Assembly (NCBI GenBank): GCA_015501595.1
Contig: JADNRX010000009.1
Span: 1 to 64,000 of the forward strand
Source of the DNA: Hymenopellis radicata
Taxonomy: Eukaryota > Basidiomycota > Agaricomycetes > Agaricales > Physalacriaceae
Direction of reading: 5' to 3'
Length of the DNA stretch: 64,000 nt
Made by a program: the position numbers and the translations under genes. Below are positions 23,865-34,814 of this stretch, piece after piece. How positions within the stretch are numbered: the stretch's first letter is position 1; each line of letters begins with the position of its first letter. The notes beneath the pieces were generated by a model, which was not told where the DNA came from, did not search any database, and saw only the letters and a list, made by a program, of their open reading frames with translations.

Positions 23865-24835
23865 CACCCTATACTGTACCCATAACTAATTAAGACCTGC
23901 TGCAGCAGGGGAAGCTATTACATTAATTACTGTAACCTAGAACCCCGTAGCTAGAGCTATTAATTAGTTCACGGGCACCTGCCTAAAATAGTACGGCGCC
24001 GTACCACTTGCCGTGAGCACTGCTCCTGCCGTAGATGCCATGCTACGGATTTATCCGGTTGGCGCGTGCACGGGTACAGCTATCTGAATTGGGTAGCCAG
24101 CGCTTATTCCCGCCAGCACTGCTCCTGCCGTAGATGCCGTTGGACGGAGTTAGCCGGTCGACCCGTGCATGGACCCGAATTGGTAGGCCGCGCTTATCCC
24201 GCCACCTCCCGCCAGCATCCCATACGAATGGGTATTCCCTGCCCCCCCTCTTGTGTCCTCCATTCCTTCCCAGCCGTTATTCCCTTTCTTCTCGTTGTCG
24301 TCGCTCTTCGGGTCCAGCCTCATTCCGGAGTATTTCCTTTTTGGGAATCAACCACTGCCAGTAGCGCAGCGAGCGGGCACCGCGCCTCGGATTGGGATTC
24401 CCTTCTGCACGGTGAGTCTTGAGGACGTCTATTTGACGCTGATGACTTTTTAAGGCTGCTACGTTCCTTGGAACGACGTTATGGCCCGTTGGATTTTGGG
24501 GGGCGGACCAGGCAGCGGCAGAGCGGCCTGTAATGCTCGGATCGAGCTGATTCTTTGTATGGTGCGTCTTTGATATATTCAATGGCGCCTCTCACAATTT
24601 CGTAGCATACCGGTTCCTGCGTCTGTACGTACGGCTTCGGAATCTCGGGGCGGGATAGCATGCGGCTGGGGCGGGATGGGATCCCCAATCCTTCGAAACT
24701 CGTTGGCGCTGTCGTCTCCAACATCGCCCGAGGGCACACGCGAACGCACGGGCCTCCAGCTCTCATCGTTCGGCTACGGTAGCTTCGATCATTTTGGGGC
24801 GGGATGTCTAGCGGTTGGGCGGGATGGGGCTTTCA
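23865..24835. repeat. Left long TIR of the KDZ transposon
   Basis: About 970 bp, matched in reverse at 33237-34206 with only scattered differences. It contains duplicated ACTGCTCCTGCCGTAGATGC blocks at about 24018 and 24117. Identical ORFs in both copies (such as 118 aa at 24066-24422) are artefacts of the repeat. Confidence 0.9.
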
Positions 24836-25052
24836 GAGCCGGCTAATTTTCTATGAGGTGCCTCTTTCACACTATTCCTGATGTCTCTCGCAGTTTCAAA
24901 GGCATACTGCTTCTTACTATCGTGTTACACCGATTTGTACTTACCTACTTCATCGGCAACGTCTCCTTCTCCTCATCTCATACTCGACACAAGACCATTA
25001 CTTTGTTGGTATATATACATGTAACTCTATGTGTACTGTTGAAGTACATACT

Positions 25053-27803
25053 CTAGCTTCTATGTAATGATGTAAAAATTGACTGAAGTCCGAAATAGCA
25101 AACTGTAAGAACACGATGTATCATAAAGATCATTTGGCGGTGCGGCTGGCTCGAGTACGCTGCCACAAGTTGAGTAAAACTCTTGGAAGAGAGATGAGAA
25201 CATACCTTTGAGATTCTATTGTCCTCCTCGCTGATGTTCTCCTTATCCTCACGAAGTCTCTTCTTCGACGCCCCACCCGCTTTCGCCTGCTTGTTCTCCA
25301 CGACCGAAGTGCGCACCATATGCTCCAGGGCCCACGTCACATCATCTACAGCCAGCTGCCAATCGACCTGTTCCGCGCTCGACGTAGTGTTGGGAATACC
25401 ATCGAAAACCACCTCGCCCCACCAAAGAAGGGTGCCGATCACCAAAATCATACCATCGTTGCCGCACTTCTCGTGTAATCCATCCCAGACAATGTCGTCG
25501 CTACGTACAAGCTCCCCATTTCGCAGGCGTGCCGGTGGTTGATTTGACTTCCACCATGCCCACCAGAAGTCGCGAAATGCACGCAACGGCCCAATCGGAC
25601 GAGGCTTAGCCCAGTCGCGCCGATGTTGGAAAAAGTCCGCGACGGCCTTGGGACGCGGAGATGCCTTCAGTTTACCGACACCGCTTTCAACAAAGCCGGC
25701 TCTTTGCTCGAATACGAGGAAAGAGTCGATCAGCTGGATCCAGGAACGAGGAAATGCACGACCTCTCTTGAATGCCGCAAAGGCTGAGATAAGGGATGGA
25801 TACCATTTCGAGGTGTCAACATCAGAGTCCCAGGTGAGATCTTCGACGTCTTGGTCGATCGTGTCAGAAATGGGGAGAATCGGGGGGGGTGCTTCAACGA
25901 CAGGAGGGTGTTCGAGTGGGGCCGTCTTGGTGGTAGCAGGGTCCGTGGTGGAGGCGAGAACTCCACACCGTCATCACCTTCGTGCGAGTCCAGTGATGAC
26001 TGCATAGAGTCGACATCCATGAACTCCTCGTCAGCTTCGTGCGAGTCCAGTGACGACGGCATAGAGTCGACATCCATGAACTCCTCCTCAGCTTCGACCC
26101 GCATTCGCTCCGCTTCCTCCTCATGCTGCCTACGCTCATCGAGCTCCTCGACGGACATCTTGGTCTTTCCAGCAAAGGCACCTTGTCGTGGCAGTGGTGT
26201 CAATCCCTCGAAAGTCCCGCTGCTGATCTTATCGAGTAAGAGGTGATTGCGAAGAATGTTGTCTTCGCGCTCCAACGCCGCTCGGCTAAAGTCGCGCAGT
26301 TCTGATATACAGGCGCGTCGATCCTCATCAATGAGTTCCTTGAGGGTTGCAAGAATATAGGGACCGGGAGCTTGATTGCGACGGAAGGAAGGTGAAGGTG
26401 TGGATTGTAGAGATCTGTGTTCGACTGGCTTTGGCGGTGGGACGGGAGGCGGGATGCAAGGTGGTGTTGCAGTTGTCGCATTGACAGGTGGAACAGACAC
26501 CGGTGATTTCGGTGCCGTGCGGGGATTCGTCTGAGGATTCGTCTGAGGATCCGGTTTCATGGCACTCGCTAATACGGCGGATTAGCAAGTCGCATAAAAA
26601 TGAAATGAAACGCACGTACGAAAACACTTGTGCGCAAACTCGATCATACATTCCTCGACCTGGTTATAATCTTGGCCGCTTGCATCGGGCCAAATGAGGC
26701 CAGAGGTAGCAGTCTTGCCTGCATGAACACTTTGAACTGTAGTAAGTAAAATGTTGCAAAAATTCGGGAACAACATACCTGTACACCGTCAACTTCCCCT
26801 TCTCATCAGGCCCACAGAGGAGAATAGAGCAACACATCCCAAACTTCTGCTCAATTGCGTCTGCGCTTCGTTGCAGAGTCGCAGCGCCTTGATGTAGCAT
26901 CCTAGGAAAGAGTAAGATTTAGCTGAACATGATATTGAAGGAACTTACGCTTGGTATTGTTCCGGTGTAAGCGTAGTTGACTCTTTGAGCTTCTCCCACT
27001 CTTCAAGGTCTGCCTGATATCTCCTTTCGATAGCTTCTTGAAGTTCCACCCTTTGGTCCTCCATAAGTGCATCCAAGTGGGCTTTAAGGACGGACCGCTG
27101 GTAGCTCATGCGCTCGACCTTGACCAGTTTTGCCTCCGGATTTGTTTTAAGAGCGTCCTCATGTGCAGCGCGCGCGGCCTCCACAGCTGCCGCATAGGCG
27201 TCGTTGATTTCGGAACGGTACTCCTGGATATGAAGATGGCTGAACATATTGATCTCCTGCTGACGGCGGGGTTTGTCGTCGTTGAGGGCACTGGCTAGAG
27301 TGGAGGAGATGACACTTTCGGAAGCCTTTGACGTGTTGAGGTATGTACTCCGATACCATGCAATAATTTTCTGATAAACTATAAGTCAGTAGAGAGGCCG
27401 CCGATACAGGAAGGAATTCATACCCGACCAAATGCAGTCAGCTTTTCGTGTTCTGCCTTTGCCTCGTCCGCGGCCATCGCACCTAAACGAACGCCTTCCG
27501 CTTCTTCCCAGTCTTTGACTTGCGCATCGGTTATACGTGGCGGCGTGGTTTCTAAATCATCCTGCGGACAGGTTAGTCAAGTGGTGCTTTGGGAAACGGA
27601 CTACTCACCTCATCCTTCGCCAAGTGCCCATACGAAATTTTGTACCGAATACCCATAGAACGACCCCATTTACCAATGGCACCTCTCCCTCCAGCAGTGG
27701 CCTTTTCCCATTCGTCCTTTTCGCGCTCGAAGTAGGCAAGCTTGTTTCCGTGAATCCAGCTTTTGGGGCCAGGCTTCGAAGGATTGGCTTTCGGTCGTGT
27801 CAT
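25053..27803 (-). CDS. KDZ passenger gene 1: basidiomycete hypothetical protein, multi-exon
   Basis: Starts at the ATG at 27803. About six exons are separated by short introns (the first donor follows 27609). The N-terminus has a K-SW-HG-KL-YFE---DEW motif, the middle is rich in coiled helix (26945-27247), and 26560-25880 is low-complexity and acidic with two 18-residue repeats built on EEFMDVDSM and SSLDSHE (about 25980-26090). The C-terminus has RPKAVADFF and FWWAWWKSNQPP. I recall a widespread mushroom protein family with this N-terminal and WWxxxQP architecture, function unknown. A run of eight C (minus strand, about 25881-25888) shifts the frame; one more C would join the two halves, so this copy is either frameshifted or has an undetected splice there. 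It may equally be called a pseudogene. Confidence 0.62.
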
Positions 27804-27913
27804 TTGTGGAAGGTACGGTTGATGCAGACAGTTGTAAACGGAGTGGTAGCCAAGAAAAACAATTACACGTGCAGTACAAACAGTGTGTGATGCCCGTAAT
27901 TACCGATATCTAA

Positions 27914-28868
27914 TCAACGGCGTCGCTCCGCAATGGCATCCTCGATGACTTGGAGCGATGGCACAATGAACAAATGCGGTTCACCTCCAATATCCAAAGC
28001 AGCAGCAAATGCTTGCTCTGCAGCCTCTCTAAAAAGGATTAGTGGTAGCGGTAGATACGCGATATACGAACGGACCTAGTCGAAAGAATCTCAATAACCT
28101 CTGTGCCCTCATTCCAAACTGCGAAATACCGGGAAATAGACGCAGCTGGCCGTTTTGATGATGAGGCAAAAGAAGCCGAGGATGACGAAGGCTTTGTGGT
28201 TGCTGGTGAAGGAGAATCGGAACGAGATGATGGGTGGAAGCGTGAAGATTTGGACGACGGAGCAGCTTTCGATGGCGACGGCTGGGGAGTGGGTGTGGGT
28301 GTCACTGGCGGAGTATCCGCAGCAACTTCCACATCATCGTCAACACAGGTGTGCGAATTGAGGGTACCAAGATAGCAGTCCTCCTGCCATTCCTTGACAG
28401 CCTCATCCCAGGTGGGGCATTTCTTGAGCGACTTGTTCGGGTAGTTGTGAATCATCGATTGAGCCGTTTTCCTATATGATATAGTCAGCTGAGAATTATA
28501 ATACTACGTGATACGCACCACGACGTGTATACTCCGACCTCTCGACCGCGTTTGACCACATAAAATCCGTCAATCAGCCGCCGTGAATTTGTCCGAGCAT
28601 CTTCGCAACCAGGATCCGGATGCCATGGCGGAATACAAGCCGACTGAGGGCGTTCAAAAGGTATTGGGCCGTCCTTCACCATAGATGATGGTGGGAGAAA
28701 GGAAAGAAAGATGAACACAGAGTATCGATCACAAGTGATCGCACATGCCTCAAGTACGTGCTTCTTGACCAATGACCCACGTCTAGCTTCCTTCCAACGT
28801 ACACATGCTATGTCTACCCGTGATGAATTAATCCGACGTAATTCAAGTCTTCTTCCAGCGGGCCGCAC
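27914..28868 (-). CDS. KDZ passenger gene 2: RNase H1 N-terminal / viroplasmin-like domain protein
   Basis: Three exons on the minus strand. Exon 1 ends with FYVVKRGREVGVYTSW. After a ~55-bp intron comes NYPNKSLKKCPTWDEAVKEW, together the typical small RNase H1 hybrid-binding (viroplasmin-type) fold motif: YVV-G-G-YTSW, then K-F/C-T-EA. A low-complexity P/S-rich linker (28150-28330) follows, then RYFAVWNEG and a last exon with EQAFAAALDIGG and IVPSLQVIEDAI. The catalytic RNase H domain is absent. The ATG at 28682 is the likelier start; the frame is open to 28868. Such domains bind RNA/DNA hybrids or double-stranded RNA in known families; a role for the transposon is inference. Confidence 0.65.
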
Positions 28869-29202
28869 CCCATGAGAATTATTTAGGTACTTTCAAGCAA
28901 TGACCTGCATTTGGTTATCATTCCGATCGCAATCCGTCTGACCTCTATTCGAACAGAATTTCTTCAAGATCATGTTCAGGCAAGCACGGCAAATCTCGTT
29001 TTGAACCTAATAGATATGATGGTCATTCTACATGATTTCTCGGTGATACATCGTGTATACCATTCCGTAAAACGCGACGTGAACGCGTACTTAGTCCAAG
29101 GCTACACCGAATCAATGATTGGGTTTCATGAATTCGAGAGATGTACTGGCCACTATTTAAGCAGGTATGTTTAGCATAAATGTTCTGCAACAACACTTTA
29201 CA

Positions 29203-32200
29203 ATGCCGAAGAAGTCCAACCCCGTTGCCTTTCGCCAGTCGAAACCCGCTAACGCAACTCCTTCGACTGTCCTACGCGTTCCAAGCAATACCAGTCGTCG
29301 GGTCAACCCTCAGACCGCTTTACGAGTACCAGAGATAACGTCTCCAGTGCCGGAAGCTGTTTCGGACGACACAATCGAGGATATTCACTCTGCTGCTATG
29401 GCGGACGTGGTGGATGGGTTTACCTACCTGATGGGAGACACTGTCGAGGCGGATACTGCAACTCAGTCTGCTGATGGCGTTGTTGTGGTCCCACCGAAGC
29501 GCAACACAAATAGTGTGAGTGTAATCCTTCTATATTCACGATATCTCTAATGATCTACAGGATAACCCGATGTCTACCTGGACGCAATTCCGTCAGAGCT
29601 ATTTAGACGAACTTATCCGTCATGATGGCTTGGCCGGGGCAAGTCTCATATGTAGCTTATGCCACGATCCATCAAAACGCGCCGAGTATCGTTGCGCCGA
29701 CACTGAGTGTGTTGGCCTTGGTCTGGTTTGCCAGAAATGCTGTCTCGCACATCACTCGTGCCTGCCGCTTCACTGGATTCAGGTACGTAGTTTATAGACG
29801 TCGGGAGTTTCTATTTTAAGCCCAATTGTAGCGGTGGAATGATAGTTATTATGAGCACTGCTCTCTTCAATCCCTGGGTCTCATCGTACAACTCGGTCAT
29901 CAAAGTGGTGCTTCCTGCCTACAACGTCATAGCACTACACTGGATTTTACGGTGCTTCATACGAACGGAGTCCATACTGTGTCCTTATTCTTCTGTGGCT
30001 GTACCACATCGCCATCTTCGTACATTCAACTTTTGCGAACTGATTGGTGGCCGGCTACTCCTCTGGAGCCGCGAACAGCGGTGACATTCGGCCTTCTTCG
30101 CTTATTTCATTATCTCAATACGATGGGTAAACTGCCTTGCTGGGACATGTGGAAAGGATTAGAGGCGATGACGCTGAACCGGTCCTCCATAATGCCTCCG
30201 AATCGGTACAGAGTGCTTCTCCGGACGATTCGCCAGTTCCGTCATATTACGACGTTGAAACGCGCCGGTCGGGGTCATGATCCATCTGGAGTTGATGGGA
30301 CTATGCCCGGAGAACTTGCACTCCAGTGTCCCGCCTGCCCTCAACCGGGTATCAATCTTCCAAGCGACTGGAATAGATCCCGAAACCAGTAAGTCTCAAG
30401 GTTTAGAGCATTGTATATGCTAAACAACGTCTAGATATCTATACCGTCTGTTCATAGGTGTTCATGCCAATTTTCGCATGCGCAATGCTCTCGCATCAAC
30501 ACCCGAACGCGACCCACCCCTTGGTGATGGCTGGAGTTACTTTGTTCCCCGCGACCTGTATATGTCGCATGTTCGCACTCACGTTACGGAGGATGATATC
30601 TCCAGTTGTTCCGGTTTCAAGGCGATGTTCCTTGCAAATCTCAAGAACGTACGAGGACTCAGAACAACTGGAATTGTTGGCGTAACTTGCTCTCGTCACG
30701 GATTATGGCGTGCACATGGGATGGGTGACCTGCAGCGGGGTGAACGGTCAGTTTCCCTTGTTCTGTTTGCGGATGGATTCTGATATCAGATGCAGGTACT
30801 GCAATGTTGACCCACCCGTTGCTGCCTCCCTGAAGATGCATGATCTCGAAGTTGTCATGTCGTACGACATCATGTGCAACTACGGTAAACATTTCTGGGA
30901 GCGTGTCCAGGAGTTGCCAGAGGAGTGGCGCCTCGACCGTGACAGGGCTCAGCGTGTATTATTTTGCATTCCCAAGTTTCATCTGTGGGCTCACAAGGTA
31001 GGTTTCCACCTCTAAAAGCAAGATTCAATCTAAATAAGTTCCTAGCCTGTCTGCCACGCGCCGTACTCATTCAACTATGTTCCTGGTGTTGGACGGACTG
31101 ATGGGGAACAAATCGAAAGGAACTGGGCTGACTCCAACCGTGCGGCAGCTCAGACAAAGGTGATGGGACCTGGTGCTCGCCAAGACACTCTGGAAGACAT
31201 CTTTGGGTCTCATAACTTCCGCGCTGTGCAGTCGTTCGGTAGGCTAACTAAATTGTAACATAGTTCATAAATATATTTATTCTCTGCGTTATCAGGTCGT
31301 ATGTTCTTGCGTCGACTTGCGGAAGCCATCAAGGAGGCTCACATTCACGGCCGCGAGTTTGACGATTTCAGTGCAGGGTTGGAAACCCTTCTCGGTAAAA
31401 CAATCCTCGACTCATGGACACGGGAGATCATAGCTTGGGAACGAGATCACGCTGCGCCGTGTCCGTATGAGGCACAACTTCCCAATAGAGAGAGTCTGAA
31501 GGAAATCGAGTTGAAACTGCTCAAGGAAGAGCAGGATGCCCTTATACGCGCTGGTGGGGTTGCTCACGAGTGTAGTATGATTTTATTCTTGACGACGTGT
31601 CTTAATGCGGAACGGCTGATGTGAGTCCTTCCAATGGCTTGATCTGATGATTTTTACAAATCTTTCAGGCGATCTCTCGCGTGGGAGGTGAAAGCGCGTC
31701 GTTCGGGGGCTACTTATCAGGAACTAAACATCGAGAAACAACGTGGCGTCATCACCCGCATGCTCCGTCGGATACGAGGTCTTCAGCAAGTATTCATGCC
31801 TCACATACGCGAATACCTGACGGCTCAGCAGCTTATTCACATCGACTCTCCTGGCTCTGTTTTGCCAGAGGAGACCAAGCTGTTCCTTCCTTCCGAGTTA
31901 AAGAAACATGATCGGGAACTTCCTCGCGCCTGTGTGCCTGGTTTGGTCGATGCGGAGATACGCTTGCGTGAAGGAGAATGTCGAGAAGCTTTGGAGTCCC
32001 TGCGTCAGGGTCTTCGCATGCGTTCTGCGACTCATATGTTCACAGTGCGTAACGTAACAGGGCAGAATCCGACAACTCGGGCGGAGGGAATCCAAAGGAA
32101 GATACAGGTAGGGATACAATTGGATAAACTTCGGTACAGGTGGGCTAGGAATGCGTTGTTTCAACTGAAGGGACATGGTGAGTGGGAGAAGGAGTTGAGA

Positions 32201-32860
32201 GTGTTGGAGGACAACGACATCCGCGGCTTGAATGAGCGCATGCTTTCCGCTCACGAGGAGCAAGAGAGGGACCGATTACGTGACTTGGGAATTATCGATG
32301 AGGCGGTTTTAGATCCTGCGTCGTCCGATGCCGTGGTGGCGCCCGGCGAGGGCCGTCGACAGCTGTCCTGGCTGTGGTATTCTCCTTCGGAAATCGGCGG
32401 GGACACGAACATCGAATCGCTGTCTGAATCAGCAGTACACGAAGGTGAGTCTCTATCCAGAAAGGCGGAACAATATATTGAAAGCAAGGCAGCTTTAAAG
32501 ATTGAGTGGAGCAAGGCCCGCGCAAGGAAATTACGCTGGCACGAGGAAGTCGAGCTCGTCCTAGAGGAGATGCGCAGGGTGATCGCATATCAGGAATGGC
32601 AAGGGCGTTGGTGGCTCACGCAGATGGATCGGCGGGAAGTTTCGGCCGAACTACAGCAGGGTATCTGGGCCTTCGCAATGGAGCAGGCAGGGCGCGCAGC
32701 AGGTAGAGCAAGTGATTTGGAGGGCAAATGGCGAGAGCTTCGGCGCCTCGGAGAGGAATTTCTTGCAGGCATGCCATCGTCGCAAGAGGTAGAAGTTGAC
32801 CTTGACCTTGACGAGGAGGAACCCTCGGAGGAAGACTTGCACGACGATAGTGTAGAATGA
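29203..32860 (+). CDS. KDZ transposase with CxC2 cysteine cluster
   Basis: Eight exons with consistent phases: 29203-29514, 29561-29782, 29832-30388, 30435-30746, 30796-30997, 31046-31238, 31296-31620 and 31669-32860. After a disordered N-terminus the CxC2 zinc-chelating cluster runs from CSLCH to the H-x-C-LPLHWIQ region (exon 2), followed by LGL-VQLGH, FCGCTT and QLLRTDWWPATP-type motifs. The catalytic body has H-A-NFRM (exon 4), GMGDLQRGER-Y at an exon junction, YDIMCNY (exon 5), PKFHLWAHKPVCH and DGEQIERNWADSN (exon 6). The C-terminus is helical and acidic. In the families I know, the residue before A-NF is Asp; here it is His (CAT, near 30462). No stop or frameshift otherwise. A frame-matching ATG also exists at 29167. 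Confidence 0.9.
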
Positions 32861-32935
32861 TAGCAAATGAAAATTTTATTGATCTGTAAATTAAAAGAGA
32901 GAACAAGATGTGCGAGAGGAGGCGATGACCAGGCG

Positions 32936-32989
32936 ATGACGCACTTCCACCTTGCGGAATAAGAATTCCGCAAGGTGGAAGTGCGTCAT
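32936..32989. repeat. Perfect 25-bp hairpin downstream of the KDZ transposase
   Basis: Stem 32936-32960 pairs without mismatch with 32965-32989 across a 4-base AAGA loop. It lies 75 bp after the transposase stop, between the gene and the right TIR. It could stabilise or end the transcript or feed small-RNA production; none of this is shown by sequence alone. Confidence 0.85.
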
Positions 32990-33236
32990 AGGGGCAAGTT
33001 GGTGTGAGAGGAGTGGTGTCGACGCGTTGTCGTAGGCCTGGTGAACCTGTGGGGACCATCGGGCGATAGAGGGGACGGCGGACACAGAGTTTGAGCACAT
33101 TGCAGGCCCGCGTTGTCGGGTGGGAATGATTCCGACGTCGTAGGTACGAGTATATGTAGCGAATATCACTAGGAAATAGTCAGAAACGCCAAAAAATGAA
33201 TGTACGGCACACCATATGAAAAATGAGCGCACCTCA

Positions 33237-34206
33237 AAAGCCCCAGTCCGCCCAACCGCTAGACATCCCGCCCCAAAATGATCGAAGCTACCGTAGCCGA
33301 ACGATGAGAGCTGGAGGCCCGTGCGTTCGCGTGTGCCCTCGGGCGATGTTGGAGACGACAGCGCCAACGAGTTTCGAAGGATTGGGGATCCCATCCCGCC
33401 CCAGCCGCACGCTATCCCGCCCCGCGAGATTCCGAAGCCGCACGTACAGACGCAGGAACCGGTATGCTACGAAATTGTGAGAGGCGCCATTGAATATATC
33501 AAAGACGCACCATACAAAGAATCAGCTCGATCCGAGCATTACAGGCCGCTCTGCCGCTGCCTGGTCCGCCCCCAAAATCCAACGGGCCATAACGTCGTTC
33601 CAAGGAACGTAGCAGCCTTAAAAAGTCGTCAGCGTCAAATAGACGTCCTCAAGACTCACCGTGCAGAAGGGAATCCCAATCCGAGGCGCGGTGCCCGCTC
33701 GCTGCGCTACTGGCAGCGGTTGATTCCCAAAAAGGAAATACTCCGGAATGAGGCTGGACCCGAAGAGCGACGACAACGAGAAGAAAGGGAATAACGGCTG
33801 GGAAGGAATGGAGGACACAAGAGGGGGGGCAGGGAATACCCATTCGTATGGGATGCTGGCGGGAGGTGGCGGGATAAGCGCGGCCTACCAATTCGGGTCC
33901 ATGCACGGGTCGACCGGCTAACTCCGTCCAACGGCATCTACGGCAGGAGCAGTGCTGGCGGGAATAAGCGCTGGCTACCCAATTCGGATAGCTGTACCCG
34001 TGCACGCGCCAACCGGATAAATCCGTAGCATGGCATCTACGGCAGGAGCAGTGCTCACGGCAAGTGGTACGGCGCCGTACTATTTTAGGCAGGTGCCCGT
34101 GAACTAATTAATAGCTCTAGCTACGGGGTTCTAGGTTACAGTAATTAATGTAATAGCTTCCCCTGCTGCAGCAGGTCTTAATTAGTTATGGGTACAGTAT
34201 AGGGTG
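33237..34206. repeat. Right long TIR of the KDZ transposon
   Basis: Inverted copy of 23865-24835. ORFs here mirror those in the left arm and are not genes. Confidence 0.9.
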
Positions 34207-34213
34207 ATCATCC

Positions 34214-34806
34214 ATTCATTGCAATATATACGACACATGTTGTAATCTACAGTACTCGACTGGCTAGATGAATATTGTCTACTATTTGAAGCAGCGAGAA
34301 AGCCAAGGCAGTGGTGGTGTCGTTGAAAGGCATCTGCACCCGGACGGCATGCACGTAACGCGCTGGCTATTCGAGGAACTCAACGTCATCAGAAGGTTGA
34401 TGCTGACATCAATTTGGCTCAAAGCCCACACTGTGCGCTGTCTGCCGTATGCACCAAAGTCGCCGTATTCAGATAGGACACACGGATGCCATACTGGCAT
34501 CGGTGCATATGAGACCTATGCACAGAACACGATGAGAATGAGCTCAAAGAGAGAAATGACTTCAACATACCGCCATCGCATCCTCTGTCGCACAGTTATG
34601 GCACCGTTTCCATCATAGTCAGTGCGTCTCCAGGCACGAATTCCCTGTGAATAGTGAGAAGGACGTCAGGAAGAGGTGGGAGGTAAAGAGCATACCAAAG
34701 CGTAGTGGTCAAGACTGTAAGACGACGAGGCACCAGAACTCAACTGAACGCCGTATGAGACAGACGTGTCAGGTTGCCCATTGGGAGCCTTTCCTATGAC
34801 AGCTCA
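34214..34806. other. Unassigned DNA between two transposons
   Basis: A 116-aa ORF at 34268-34618 has no recognisable motif. The segment may be the interior of the element whose arrays lie at 23628-23857 and 41100-41283. Confidence 0.35.
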
Positions 34807-34814
34807 GACAGCTA

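Larger units (their letters stand above)
23865..34206. mobile_element. KDZ-type DNA transposon (10.3 kb) with passenger genes
   Basis: TIRs starting CACCCTATACTGTACCCATA are about 970 bp long, unusually long, and nearly identical. The 7-mer ATCATCC flanks both sides (23858-23864 and 34207-34213). It carries the KDZ transposase on the plus strand (29203-32860) and two minus-strand genes (25053-27803 and 27914-28868). KDZ (Kyakuja-Dileera-Zisupton) elements are known to be expanded in mushrooms and to carry extra genes. It inserted into a TATAGA-array element. The transposase has an altered conserved residue, so autonomy is doubtful. Confidence 0.92.

Noticed and set aside
24066..24422. 118-aa ORF as a gene, with an almost identical ORF at 33649-34005
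   Set aside because: Both lie in the two arms of the KDZ terminal repeat and mirror each other; no domain, no start context.
25053..28868. A TET/JBP-type oxygenase, known from some fungal KDZ elements
   Set aside because: Neither passenger gene shows an H-x-D metal-binding motif or the rest of that fold; their motifs fit other families.
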